Shown in pieces: positions 18,158-26,001 of a DNA stretch of 64,000 nucleotides (position 1 is the first letter of the stretch; every line of letters begins with the position of its first letter). Both the position numbers and the translations under genes were made by a program. The notes beneath the pieces were generated by a model, which worked only from the letters and a program-made list of their open reading frames with translations, searched no databases and was not told the DNA's origin. This stretch comes from Pseudomonas spelaei (lineage in GTDB: Bacteria > Pseudomonadota > Gammaproteobacteria > Pseudomonadales > Pseudomonadaceae), in NCBI RefSeq assembly GCF_009724245.1, contig NZ_WNNK01000006.1, positions 1 through 64,000 on the forward strand, given 5' to 3'.

Positions 18158-18193
18158 GCATTCAATCCCTTACTACTTGTCGACTGCCCGGTC

Positions 18194-18424
18194 TCAGCGG
18201 CCGTGGCTGTCGGTGTAGGCCAGCAGGGCCAGGAAGCGGGCGCGCTTGATAGCGGTGGCCAGCTGACGCTGATAACGAGCTTTGGTACCGGTGATGCGGC
18301 TTGGAACGATTTTGCCGGTCTCGGATACGTAGGCTTTCAGAGTGTTGAGATCTTTGTAATCGATCTCCTTCACGTCTTCAGCGGTGAAGCGGCAGAATTT
18401 ACGACGACGGAAGAAACGTGCCAT
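18194..18424 (-). CDS. rpsR: 30S ribosomal protein S18
   Basis: A 76-aa basic protein beginning [13 protein letters not shown], with the S18 core ([31 protein letters not shown], in segments). It binds the small-subunit platform as a heterodimer with S6, whose gene is 28 bases upstream. The start has an AAGGAGCC site. Confidence 0.97.
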
Positions 18425-18452
18425 TTGATAGGCTCCTTAAAAGGTCCGTGGA

Positions 18453-18875
18453 TTACTCGTCAGCGTTATCGCTGTTGTCGCTGTCATCACTATCAACGCT
18501 ATCAGCGCCTTCGTGCTCAGGACGGTCGCGACGCTCACGGCGCTCACTGCGGTTTTCTTCAGCCTTGAGCATCTCGGATTGGCCGGTAACGGCTTCTTCG
18601 CGACGGATGACCAGGTTACGGATCACTGCATCGTTGTAGCGGAAGTTGTCTTCCAGCTCGGCCAGGGCCTTGCCAGTGCACTCAACGTTCAGCATCACGT
18701 AGTGAGCCTTGTGAACATTGTTGATTGCGTAGGCCAGTTGACGACGGCCCCAATCTTCCAGACGGTGGATTTTGCCGCCGTCTTCTTCGATCAGCTTGGT
18801 GTAACGCTCAACCATGCCGCCGACTTGCTCGCTTTGATCCGGGTGGACCAAAAAGATGATTTCGTAATGACGCAT
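18453..18875 (-). CDS. rpsF: 30S ribosomal protein S6
   Basis: A 140-aa S6 with the normal ferredoxin-like body ([17 protein letters not shown]) and a long acidic Asp/Ser/Asn tail from about residue 115 that ends ...NADE. In P. fluorescens and E. coli the C-terminal Glu of S6 is extended by RimK with further glutamates, and this terminus fits that substrate. AAGGAG lies 6 bases before the ATG. First gene of the operon rpsF-rpsR-DUF2232-rplI. Confidence 0.97.
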   Translation of the reverse strand: MRHYEIIFLVHPDQSEQVGGMVERYTKLIEEDGGKIHRLEDWGRRQLAYAINNVHKAHYVMLNVECTGKALAELEDNFRYNDAVIRNLVIRREEAVTGQSEMLKAEENRSERRERRDRPEHEGADSVDSDDSDNSDNADE

Positions 18876-19188
18876 GAATGCTCCTTACGGGTTGTAGCCT
18901 GCCGCTCAAAAACGGTCAGACAAGGAGTGAATGACACTTATGGATCTTGCCGAAGGGAGGCACATAGGTGCCCGCCAGGAAGGCAAGGGGCGCAATTGTA
19001 GAGAAGGGGGAGGAAGGGCGCAAGGCAATTGGTGATTATTTGAACAATGCAGGATCAAGGCAAACACAAAACAAATGTGGGAGCTGGCTTGCCTGCGATG
19101 ACCATGGCACAGGCAACATCTCTGCTGACTGACACACCGTCATCGCGGGCAAGCCCGGCTCCCACAGGGTCTGCGGCGCTCTTGGGCC
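18876..19188. other. Intergenic region: rpsF leader plus REP pair
   Basis: A gap of 313 bases. Its left 130 bases are the promoter and leader region of rpsF; the leader includes an ACCG...GCGG stem close to the AAGGAG site, where S6:S18 autoregulatory structures lie in other bacteria, though I cannot confirm the fold. The right part holds the REP pair at 19077-19165. No gene is visible. Confidence 0.5.
19077..19165. repeat. REP pair (inverted)
   Basis: GTGGGAGCTGGCTTGCCTGC on the left and CATCGCGGGCAAGCCCGGCT on the right, about 43 bases apart. It lies 24 bases after the rlmB stop. Confidence 0.8.
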
Positions 19189-19944
19189 TTACTTCTTGGC
19201 CTTAGCCTTGGCGCCACGCTGACGCAAGGCTTCAAACAGGCAAACACCGGTTGCCACGGACACATTGAGGCTGCTGACGCTACCGGCCATCGGCAGTTTC
19301 ACCAGGTAATCACAATGCTCACGCGTCAGGCGACGCATGCCCTTGCCTTCAGCACCCATGATCAAAATGGTCGGGCCGGTGAGGTCCTGGTCATAAATGC
19401 TGACCTCGGCCTCCCCCGCCGTACCCACAACCCACAGGCCGCGCTGCTGGAGTTTCTCCAGGGTGCGAGCCAGGTTGGTCACGGCCACCAACGGAATCAC
19501 TTCCGCAGCGCCGCAGGCGACTTTACGCACCACAGGCGTCAAGGTCGCCGATTTGTCTTTAGGCACAATCACCGCCAATGCACCGGCAGCATCCGCCGAA
19601 CGCAGGCAGGCACCCAGGTTATGCGGGTCGGTCACCCCATCCAGCACCAACAACAGCGGCGCACCCTCGGTACGGTCGAGCAGCTCGTCGAGCATCGCTT
19701 CGCCCCAGACCTGGCTCGGACTCACATCCGCCACTACGCCCTGGTGAACGCCTTCAACCCAAGCGTCCATTTCCCGACGCTCGGCCTGACCTATCGCCAC
19801 ACGGTTTTCGTTGGCCAGCTCGACCAGCGCTTGTACACGCGGCTCACTACGACCCTCCGCCAACCACACCTGCTTGACGCGTTTCGGGTGGTGACGCAGC
19901 AATGCTTCTACGGCGTGCACACCGTAGATTTTTTCCAGACTCAT
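19189..19944 (-). CDS. rlmB: 23S rRNA (guanosine-2251-2'-O)-methyltransferase
   Basis: RlmB methylates the ribose of G2251 in the 23S P-loop. The 251-aa SpoU-family protein has the N-terminal substrate-binding domain (about 1-75) and the trefoil-knot SPOUT domain with motifs NLGACLRSADAAG, IMGAEGKGMRR and SLNVSVATGVCLFE that form the SAM site. The last residues are Lys/Ala-rich. Its ATG overlaps the rnr stop by four bases (ATGA), so it is co-translated with RNase R. Confidence 0.95.
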   Translation of the reverse strand: MSLEKIYGVHAVEALLRHHPKRVKQVWLAEGRSEPRVQALVELANENRVAIGQAERREMDAWVEGVHQGVVADVSPSQVWGEAMLDELLDRTEGAPLLLVLDGVTDPHNLGACLRSADAAGALAVIVPKDKSATLTPVVRKVACGAAEVIPLVAVTNLARTLEKLQQRGLWVVGTAGEAEVSIYDQDLTGPTILIMGAEGKGMRRLTREHCDYLVKLPMAGSVSSLNVSVATGVCLFEALRQRGAKAKAKK

Positions 19945-22574
19945 GGTTTTGCCTTAGGTTTGCGCGACCCGCCGCTTTTCGCGGGAGCCGAACCCGCTTT
20001 GGGCGGGCCTTTACGGTGTTTACTTGGCTTGCTCGACGGCTTTTCCGCCCCGTGGGACTTTCCCCCAGACGCCGCTTTACCACCGCTTTTCGCTTCGTTC
20101 AGCAGTGCCTGTTTCAGTTCACGGCTTTTACGCAGCTCGGCATTTTTTGCCGCGGCATCGCTTGGACGGTAAGCCTCGGGGGCTTTTTCCTTGGTAGACG
20201 AACGACGACCAGCCTTGGCTGGCGCAGGCTCGGCGGCAGTTGCTTTCGCAGGAGCCCCTTTGCCTTTGGCGGCTGGCGCTGCGGTTTCGCTACCACGCTT
20301 TTTACGGCCAGTCGGTTCCGCGGGCTTGTCAGGCATACCGAAGTCGATCTTGCGCTCATCGAGGTCAACACGCATGACCTGTACTTCCACGGTATCGCCC
20401 AGGCGGAAGCTGCGACCGGTGCGCTCGCCCGCCAGGCGGTGATGCACGGGGTCGAAGTGGTAGTAGTCACCCGGCAAGGCGGTGACGTGCACCAGACCCT
20501 CGACGTAGATGTCGGTCAGCTCCACGAACAGACCAAAGCCGGTCACGGCGGTGATCACACCCGGGAACGACTCGCCCACACGGTCTTTCATGAACTCGCA
20601 CTTGAGCCAGTTCACCACGTCACGGGTGGCTTCGTCAGCACGACGCTCGCTCATCGAGCACTGCTCGCCCAACTGCTCCAGGCCCGCCTCGTCGTACGGA
20701 TAAATCCGCGCCTTCGGAATGGTCATGGCGCCAGCACGCTTGACGTGCGGGGTGTTCTGCTTGGAATGGATCACGCTGCGGATCGCGCGGTGCGTGAGCA
20801 AGTCCGGGTAACGGCGAATCGGCGAGGTGAAGTGGGTATACGCCTCGTAATTCAGGCCGAAGTGGCCCTGGTTATCAGCGCTGTACACCGCCTGGCTCAG
20901 AGAGCGCAGCATCACGGTCTGAATCACGTGATAATCCGGACGATCCTTGATGCTGGCCAGCAGTGCCTGATAGTCCTTCGGCGTCGGGCCGTCCTTGCCT
21001 TTGTGCAGGGACAGGCCGAGTTCACCCAGGAACGCGCGCAGCTTCTCCAGACGCTCCGGCGGCGGGCCGTCGTGCACCCGGTACAACGCAGGAATCTCGT
21101 GCTTTTTCAGGAATTCCGCAGTGGCCACGTTGGCCGCCAGCATGCACTCCTCGATCAGCTTGTGCGCATCGTTACGCGTGGTCGGGGTGATTGCGGCGAT
21201 CTTGCGCTCGGAGCCGAAAACAATTCGGGTTTCCTGAGTTTCAAAATCGATCGCACCACGTACGTGACGAGCACCCAGTAGTACTTTGTAAAGCGCGTAG
21301 AGCTGCTTGAGGTGCGGCACGACATGGCCGTACTCACCGCGCAGCGCTTTGGCTTCACTGGTTTTCGGCTGTTCCAGGATGGTGCTGACCTTGTTGTAGG
21401 TCAGGCGCGCCTGGGAGTGGATCACCGCTTCGTAGAACTGGTAGTCGGTCATTTCGCCGGTTTTCGAGATAGTCATCTCGCACACCATGGCCAAACGGTC
21501 GACTTTCGGGTTCAGGGAGCACAGGCCGTTGGACAGCTGCTCAGGCAGCATCGGGATCACGCGCTCAGGGAAGTACACCGAGTTGCCGCGCACCTGGGCT
21601 TCGTTATCCAGGGCCGAACCGATCTTCACGTAGCTGGACACGTCGGCAATCGCGACGAACAACTTCCAGCCGCCGGAGAACAGGCGCAGTTTGCCGGGCT
21701 TGGCTTCGCAGTAGACAGCATCGTCGAAGTCGCGGGCATCTTCGCCGTCAATGGTGACGAACGGCAGATGACGCAGGTCGATGCGCTTCTCTTTGTCTTT
21801 TTCTTCGACTTCCGGCTTCAGCTTGGCGGCTTCTTTGAGCACCGCCTCAGGCCAGACGTGAGGAATATCGTAGGTGCGCAGCGCAACATCGATTTCCATG
21901 CCCGGCGCCATGTAGTTGCCGACCACTTCGACGATATCGCCCTGTGGCTGGAAGCGCGGGGTTGGCCAGTGGGTGATTTTCACCTCGACGAACTGACCGA
22001 CCTTGGCAGCGCCATTGCGGCCCGGGGTGACCAGCACTTCCTGCTGGACCTTCGGGTTATCCGGAATAACGAAGCCGATACCGCCTTCTTCGAAGTAACG
22101 GCCAACGATGGACTCGTGGGCACGGGACACCACTTCGACGATCACACCCTCACGACGACCGCGACGATCCAGGCCGGACACACGGGCCAGGGCACGGTCA
22201 CCATCGAACACCAGGCGCATTTGCGCCGGGCTCATGAACAGGTCGTCGCTGCCGTCGTCCGGGATCAGGAAGCCAAAACCGTCGCGGTGGCCACTGATGC
22301 GACCCAGGATCAGGTCAAGCTTGTCCACCGGCGCGTAAGTACCGCGGCGGGTGTAGATCAGTTGAGCGTCGCGCTCCATGGCGCGCAGGCGGCGACGCAG
22401 GGCTTCGAGTTGGTCCTCTGTGGTCAGACCAAACTCTTCGACCAGCTGCTCGCGGCTAGCAGGCGAACCCCGATCGGCGAGATGCGCCAGGATCAGTTCA
22501 CGGCTAGGAATAGGGTTTTCATATTTTTCCGCTTCACGAGCGGCCTCGGGATCGAGGGACTGCCAATCGGCCAT
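19941..22574 (-). CDS. rnr: Ribonuclease R
   Basis: RNase R is a 3'-5' exoribonuclease that degrades structured RNA, including defective rRNA and mRNA rescued by trans-translation. The 877-aa protein has a winged-helix domain (about 22-85), cold-shock domains (about 88-240), the RNB catalytic domain (about 265-595, with the DGEDARDFDDAVY acidic site), an S1 domain (about 645-725) and a long low-complexity Lys/Ala/Pro/Ser tail (after about 740) that is longer than the basic tail of E. coli RNase R. Divergent from the tRNA-Leu genes; rlmB follows with an overlap. Confidence 0.95.
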   Translation of the reverse strand: MADWQSLDPEAAREAEKYENPIPSRELILAHLADRGSPASREQLVEEFGLTTEDQLEALRRRLRAMERDAQLIYTRRGTYAPVDKLDLILGRISGHRDGFGFLIPDDGSDDLFMSPAQMRLVFDGDRALARVSGLDRRGRREGVIVEVVSRAHESIVGRYFEEGGIGFVIPDNPKVQQEVLVTPGRNGAAKVGQFVEVKITHWPTPRFQPQGDIVEVVGNYMAPGMEIDVALRTYDIPHVWPEAVLKEAAKLKPEVEEKDKEKRIDLRHLPFVTIDGEDARDFDDAVYCEAKPGKLRLFSGGWKLFVAIADVSSYVKIGSALDNEAQVRGNSVYFPERVIPMLPEQLSNGLCSLNPKVDRLAMVCEMTISKTGEMTDYQFYEAVIHSQARLTYNKVSTILEQPKTSEAKALRGEYGHVVPHLKQLYALYKVLLGARHVRGAIDFETQETRIVFGSERKIAAITPTTRNDAHKLIEECMLAANVATAEFLKKHEIPALYRVHDGPPPERLEKLRAFLGELGLSLHKGKDGPTPKDYQALLASIKDRPDYHVIQTVMLRSLSQAVYSADNQGHFGLNYEAYTHFTSPIRRYPDLLTHRAIRSVIHSKQNTPHVKRAGAMTIPKARIYPYDEAGLEQLGEQCSMSERRADEATRDVVNWLKCEFMKDRVGESFPGVITAVTGFGLFVELTDIYVEGLVHVTALPGDYYHFDPVHHRLAGERTGRSFRLGDTVEVQVMRVDLDERKIDFGMPDKPAEPTGRKKRGSETAAPAAKGKGAPAKATAAEPAPAKAGRRSSTKEKAPEAYRPSDAAAKNAELRKSRELKQALLNEAKSGGKAASGGKSHGAEKPSSKPSKHRKGPPKAGSAPAKSGGSRKPKAKP

Positions 22575-22735
22575 TAGAGAGTTTTCACCTTGTCTATATG
22601 CGGGTTAGTTTGGCATACGCGTATTGAAACGGGAAATTTCAGGTGTCAACAAGCCCGTAAAAGCACTTTGCAGCCCCCGGAATGCACCTTGCGCGACCGC
22701 CTGCGAAATTTTCCAGGCTTTTTTGATGACGGGGG

Positions 22736-22764
22736 TTTACAGTCAAAAGTGCGCTGCGTATAGT
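22736..22764 (+). promoter_or_regulatory. Sigma-70 promoter of the first tRNA-Leu
   Basis: TTTACA (22736-22741) and TATAGT (22759-22764) are separated by 17 bases, followed by GCGCGCC, a GC-rich discriminator typical of stable RNA promoters. The tRNA begins about 28 bases beyond the expected start. Confidence 0.8.
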
Positions 22765-22798
22765 GCGCGCCATCGACGACGGCAACGTTGCCGATACT

Positions 22799-22885
22799 GC
22801 CCAGATGGTGAAATTGGTAGACACGCCAGCTTCAGGTGCTGGTGACCGCAAGGTCGTGGAAGTTCGAGTCTTCTTCTGGGCACCA
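22799..22885 (+). tRNA. tRNA-Leu (anticodon CAG), copy 1
   Basis: An 87-base tRNA with acceptor GCCCAGA/TCTGGGC, anticodon loop TTCAGGT giving CAG, a long variable arm (class II, as for leucine), the TTCGAGT T-loop and an encoded CCA end. It reads CUG codons, the main leucine codon in this high-GC genome. Confidence 0.97.
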
Positions 22886-22919
22886 ATTCCAAACTCAAGG
22901 CTGAGCCTTGAGTCTCACA

Positions 22920-22946
22920 AAAACCCGCGAAAGCGGGTTTTTGCGT
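22920..22946 (+). terminator. Terminator of tRNA-Leu copy 1
   Basis: AAACCCGC-GAAA-GCGGGTTT followed by TTGCGTT, 35 bases after the tRNA. Confidence 0.85.
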
Positions 22947-22999
22947 TACAGGCCTTTGATTTTTAACGAAAAACTTGATTTATAATTTCAAATCAGGGG

Positions 23000-23028
23000 T
23001 TTACAGATCAAAAGCCGCTCCGTATAGT
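23000..23028 (+). promoter_or_regulatory. Sigma-70 promoter of the second tRNA-Leu
   Basis: TTTACA (23000-23005), 17-base spacer, TATAGT (23023-23028). It is a diverged copy of the promoter at 22736. Confidence 0.8.
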
Positions 23029-23062
23029 TCGCTCCATCAACAGCGGCAACGTTGCTGATACT

Positions 23063-23149
23063 GCCCAGATGGTGAAATTGGTAGACACGCCAGCTTCAGG
23101 TGCTGGTGACCGCAAGGTCGTGGAAGTTCGAGTCTTCTTCTGGGCACCA
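23063..23149 (+). tRNA. tRNA-Leu (anticodon CAG), copy 2
   Basis: Identical in sequence to copy 1 over all 87 bases, including CCA, 264 bases downstream. It keeps its own promoter and terminator, so the whole transcription unit was duplicated. Confidence 0.97.
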
Positions 23150-23182
23150 ATTCCAAACTCAAGGTTAAGCCTCGAGTCTCAC

Positions 23183-23210
23183 AAAAACCCGCGAAAGCGG
23201 GTTTTTGCGT
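23183..23210 (+). terminator. Terminator of tRNA-Leu copy 2
   Basis: AAAAACCCGC-GAAA-GCGGGTTTTT then GCGTTT, the same hairpin as in copy 1. Confidence 0.85.
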
Positions 23211-23319
23211 TTCTGTCCGCTGAAAATCTCACCCGCAATTCCGCCCTGAAGGCGCACCTGAGAAACTTTATCGTTTATCCTGCTCACGATTTGTTGCACT
23301 TAAGTGAGGAACCCTGCGA

Positions 23320-24345
23320 ATGATGATCCGCGATACCCGTCTCAAGACATCCCTTCTGCGTGGCTTGACCATCACTCTGCTCGGCCTGACCCTGCTCTCG
23401 CCCGCTGCTTATTCTGCCGACAAGGTTGCACTGACCTTGTACAACGGCCAACACAAGGAGGTCGGCGATGAACTCGCCAAGGCCTTCGAAGCCAAGACCG
23501 GCATCCACGTCAATGTACGCAAGGGCAGCAGCAATCAACTGGCCAGCCAGGTCGTCGAAGAAGGCGACCGCTCCCCTGCCGACGTGATCTACACCGAAGA
23601 ATCACCGCCATTGAACAAACTCGGCGAGCAAGGCCTGCTAGCGACCATCGACGCCAGCACCCTCGACGTACTGCCCAAGGAATATGTGGCCGGCAACGGC
23701 GCCTGGATGGGCGTGACTGCACGCACCCGCGTCGTGGCCTTCAACCCGAAACTGATTGCCGAGAAAGACCTGCCCAAGTCGGTACTGGATTTTGCCGGCC
23801 CCGAGTGGCAAGGCAAGGTCGGCTTTGTGCCTACCAGCGGCGCATTCCAGGAGCAGGCGGTGGCGATCATCAAGCTGCACGGGCGCGAAGCCGCTGAAGA
23901 ATGGCTGACCGGCCTGCGCGCATTCGGCAAGGTCTACAGCAACAACATGGTCGCCCTGAAAGCCGTGGAAAACGGTGAAGTCGCCACCGTCCTGGTGAAC
24001 AACTACTACTGGTTCGCCCTGAAGAAAGAAAAAACCAATCTGGATTCGCAACTGCACTACTTCACCGACGGTGATGCGGGCGGCTTGATTACCGTATCCG
24101 CCGCTGCCGCATTGAAGTCCAGTAAACACCCGAAAGAAGCCCAGCAACTGCTGGCCTTCATGGCCAGCGAAGAAGGCCAGCGGGTGATCACCAATACCTC
24201 GGCTGAATACCCACTACGCAAAGGCATGGAGTCCAACCGAGGCCTCAAGCCTTTCAGCGAACTGCAACCGCCGAAAGTCACTCCTGCCGACCTGGGCAAC
24301 GCCGAAGAAGCTCTGGACCTGGAACGTGACGTTGGCTTGAACTGA
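23320..24345 (+). CDS. Ferric-type ABC transporter periplasmic binding protein
   Basis: A 341-aa precursor with a signal peptide of about 32 residues ending AYSA. It belongs to the FbpA/HitA/SfuA group of bacterial transferrins that deliver Fe3+ to an inner-membrane permease. The paired tyrosines that bind iron in this group are present at 229-230 (VNNYYWF). Its stop overlaps the permease start (TGATG). GAGGA precedes the ATG. I saw no clear Fur box in the 105 bases upstream. A related carbohydrate or phosphonate substrate cannot be fully excluded, but the Tyr pair favours iron. Confidence 0.85.
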   Translation: MMIRDTRLKTSLLRGLTITLLGLTLLSPAAYSADKVALTLYNGQHKEVGDELAKAFEAKTGIHVNVRKGSSNQLASQVVEEGDRSPADVIYTEESPPLNKLGEQGLLATIDASTLDVLPKEYVAGNGAWMGVTARTRVVAFNPKLIAEKDLPKSVLDFAGPEWQGKVGFVPTSGAFQEQAVAIIKLHGREAAEEWLTGLRAFGKVYSNNMVALKAVENGEVATVLVNNYYWFALKKEKTNLDSQLHYFTDGDAGGLITVSAAAALKSSKHPKEAQQLLAFMASEEGQRVITNTSAEYPLRKGMESNRGLKPFSELQPPKVTPADLGNAEEALDLERDVGLN

Positions 24346-25910
24346 TGAACCCATCGCTGCCCGCCCCCGCCTCTCGCGGGGGTTTTATTCCAAGACGCAA
24401 ACGCCCTTCGATCTGGCTGCTGTTGCCGGTATTGCTGTTGGTGGGCCTAAGCCTGTTGCCATTGGTGTATGTCGGCCTCAAGGCTTGGCAGGCAGGCTGG
24501 ACTGAGGCCGTGCATCTGCTGTGGCGGCCCTATGTATTCGGACTGCTGCGCAACACCCTTGCATTGATGATCGGCGTCACCGTGGCTTGCGGCGTGATTG
24601 GGCTGTCACTGGCCTGGTTGCTGGAACGCAGCAACCTGCCGGGACGGCGTATCTGGGGAGTGATCCTGTGCCTGCCGTTTGCGGTACCGGCATTTGTCAG
24701 CAGCTTTACCTGGGTATCCCTGAGCGCGAATTTCGAAGGGCTGGGCGGGGCGATCCTGGTGATGACCCTGTCCAAATACCCACTGGTGTTTCTGCCGGTA
24801 GCAGCGACCCTGCGCAACCTTGATCCCTCCCTGGAAGAATCGGCCCGCACCCTGGGACTGAGTCGCTGGGGCGTATTCTTTCGCATCACCTTGCCGCTGT
24901 TATGGCCGTCGTTGCTGGCCGGCTCACTGCTGATCGCCCTGCATATGCTGGTGGAGTTCGGCGCCTTGTCGATCATCGGCCTGCAGACCTTTACCACCGC
25001 GATCTATCAGCAGTTCGAACTGGAATTCAGCAACGCCAATGCGGCGATGCTCTCGGCAGTACTGCTGGTGATGTGCCTGACCTTGCTGTGGCTGGAGTTG
25101 CGCGTACGCGGCAAGGGCCGACACGTGCGTACCGGCCAGGGCGCGGCGCGGCATGCCGAGCAAGTTCGACTGGGTAAGTGGGCTCCACTGGGACAGCTGT
25201 ATTGCTTGATGCTGGCGATTATTGGCAGCGGCATTCCACTGGGAATGCTTGGTTATTGGCTGGCGGTTGGCTCGTCGGCGGCGTTTCCCGTGGCCGAGAT
25301 CAGCGAAGCGCTGCTTTCATCATTGGCGCTGTCCCTGGGCGGCGCAGCGCTGTGTTTGGTGCTGGCGGTGCCGGTAGGCCTGCTGGTGGTGCGCTACAAG
25401 GGCCAATTGGCACTGTGGGCCGAGCGTTTGCCGTATCTGTTGCATGCCCTTCCCGGCCTGGTGATTGCGTTGACGCTGGTGTATTTCGCCCTGCATTACG
25501 TGCCGGCGCTGTACCAGACCTCGGCGCTGCTGTTGATCGCTTATGCATTGCTGTTCTTGCCGCTGGCCCAGGCGCCGATTCGTACGGCGCTGAACAAGGC
25601 GGCACCGCAGTTGGAGGAAGCCGCAAGAACGCTGGGGGCGTCGTCATTCAGTGCGTTTTGTCGGGTGACCCTGCCGATAATCTTCCCTGCACTGGGGGCG
25701 GCGTTTGCACTGGTGTTTTTGGATGCGATGAAGGAGCTGACGGCGACGTTGCTGCTTAGCCCGACGGGACTGAATACATTGGCCACGGCCGTCTGGGCAC
25801 ACACCTCGAATGTGGAATTTGCGGCGGCTGCGCCTTATGCGGCGTTGTTGATTCTGGTGTCGGGGCTGCCGGTTTATCTGCTGACGACGCGGATGTATCT
25901 GAGCCGCTGA
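24345..25910 (+). CDS. Ferric-type ABC transporter permease (duplicated domains)
   Basis: A 521-aa inner-membrane protein of the FbpB/HitB/SfuB type: two homologous permease halves in one chain, about twelve spans. Each half carries the cytoplasmic EAA loop that contacts the ATPase, seen as EESARTLGLSRWG...P and EEAARTLGASSFS...P. It is translated from an ATG overlapping the stop of the binding-protein gene. No FbpC-type ATPase follows: the next feature is a REP pair and then a convergent chemoreceptor gene, so the ATPase must be encoded elsewhere. Confidence 0.88.
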   Translation: MNPSLPAPASRGGFIPRRKRPSIWLLLPVLLLVGLSLLPLVYVGLKAWQAGWTEAVHLLWRPYVFGLLRNTLALMIGVTVACGVIGLSLAWLLERSNLPGRRIWGVILCLPFAVPAFVSSFTWVSLSANFEGLGGAILVMTLSKYPLVFLPVAATLRNLDPSLEESARTLGLSRWGVFFRITLPLLWPSLLAGSLLIALHMLVEFGALSIIGLQTFTTAIYQQFELEFSNANAAMLSAVLLVMCLTLLWLELRVRGKGRHVRTGQGAARHAEQVRLGKWAPLGQLYCLMLAIIGSGIPLGMLGYWLAVGSSAAFPVAEISEALLSSLALSLGGAALCLVLAVPVGLLVVRYKGQLALWAERLPYLLHALPGLVIALTLVYFALHYVPALYQTSALLLIAYALLFLPLAQAPIRTALNKAAPQLEEAARTLGASSFSAFCRVTLPIIFPALGAAFALVFLDAMKELTATLLLSPTGLNTLATAVWAHTSNVEFAAAAPYAALLILVSGLPVYLLTTRMYLSR

Positions 25911-25917
25911 GATCGCT

Positions 25918-25982
25918 ATCGCAGGCAAGCCAGCTCCCACAGTTGAACGCACTCCAAATGTGGGAGCTGGCTTGCCTGCGAT
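25918..25982. repeat. REP pair (inverted)
   Basis: Nearly the same as the element at 2189-2253, including the CGCTATCGCAGG left end; it lies in the convergent gap between the permease and the chemoreceptor. Confidence 0.85.
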
Positions 25983-26001
25983 GACGCCGGACCAGACAAC
26001 A

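Noticed and set aside
18876..18950. S6:S18 leader as a firm riboregulator
   Set aside because: A plausible stem is near the ribosome site, but I could not fold it or match the full consensus, so it is mentioned only in the gap entry.
23215..23319. Fur box upstream of the iron-type binding protein
   Set aside because: ACTTTATCGTTTATC is only loosely like GATAATGATAATCATTATC; too many mismatches to report.
22763..23323. Two similar short frames (67 and 84 codons) sharing the start MVKLVDTPASGAGD
   Set aside because: They are translations of the duplicated tRNA-Leu genes and terminators, not proteins.
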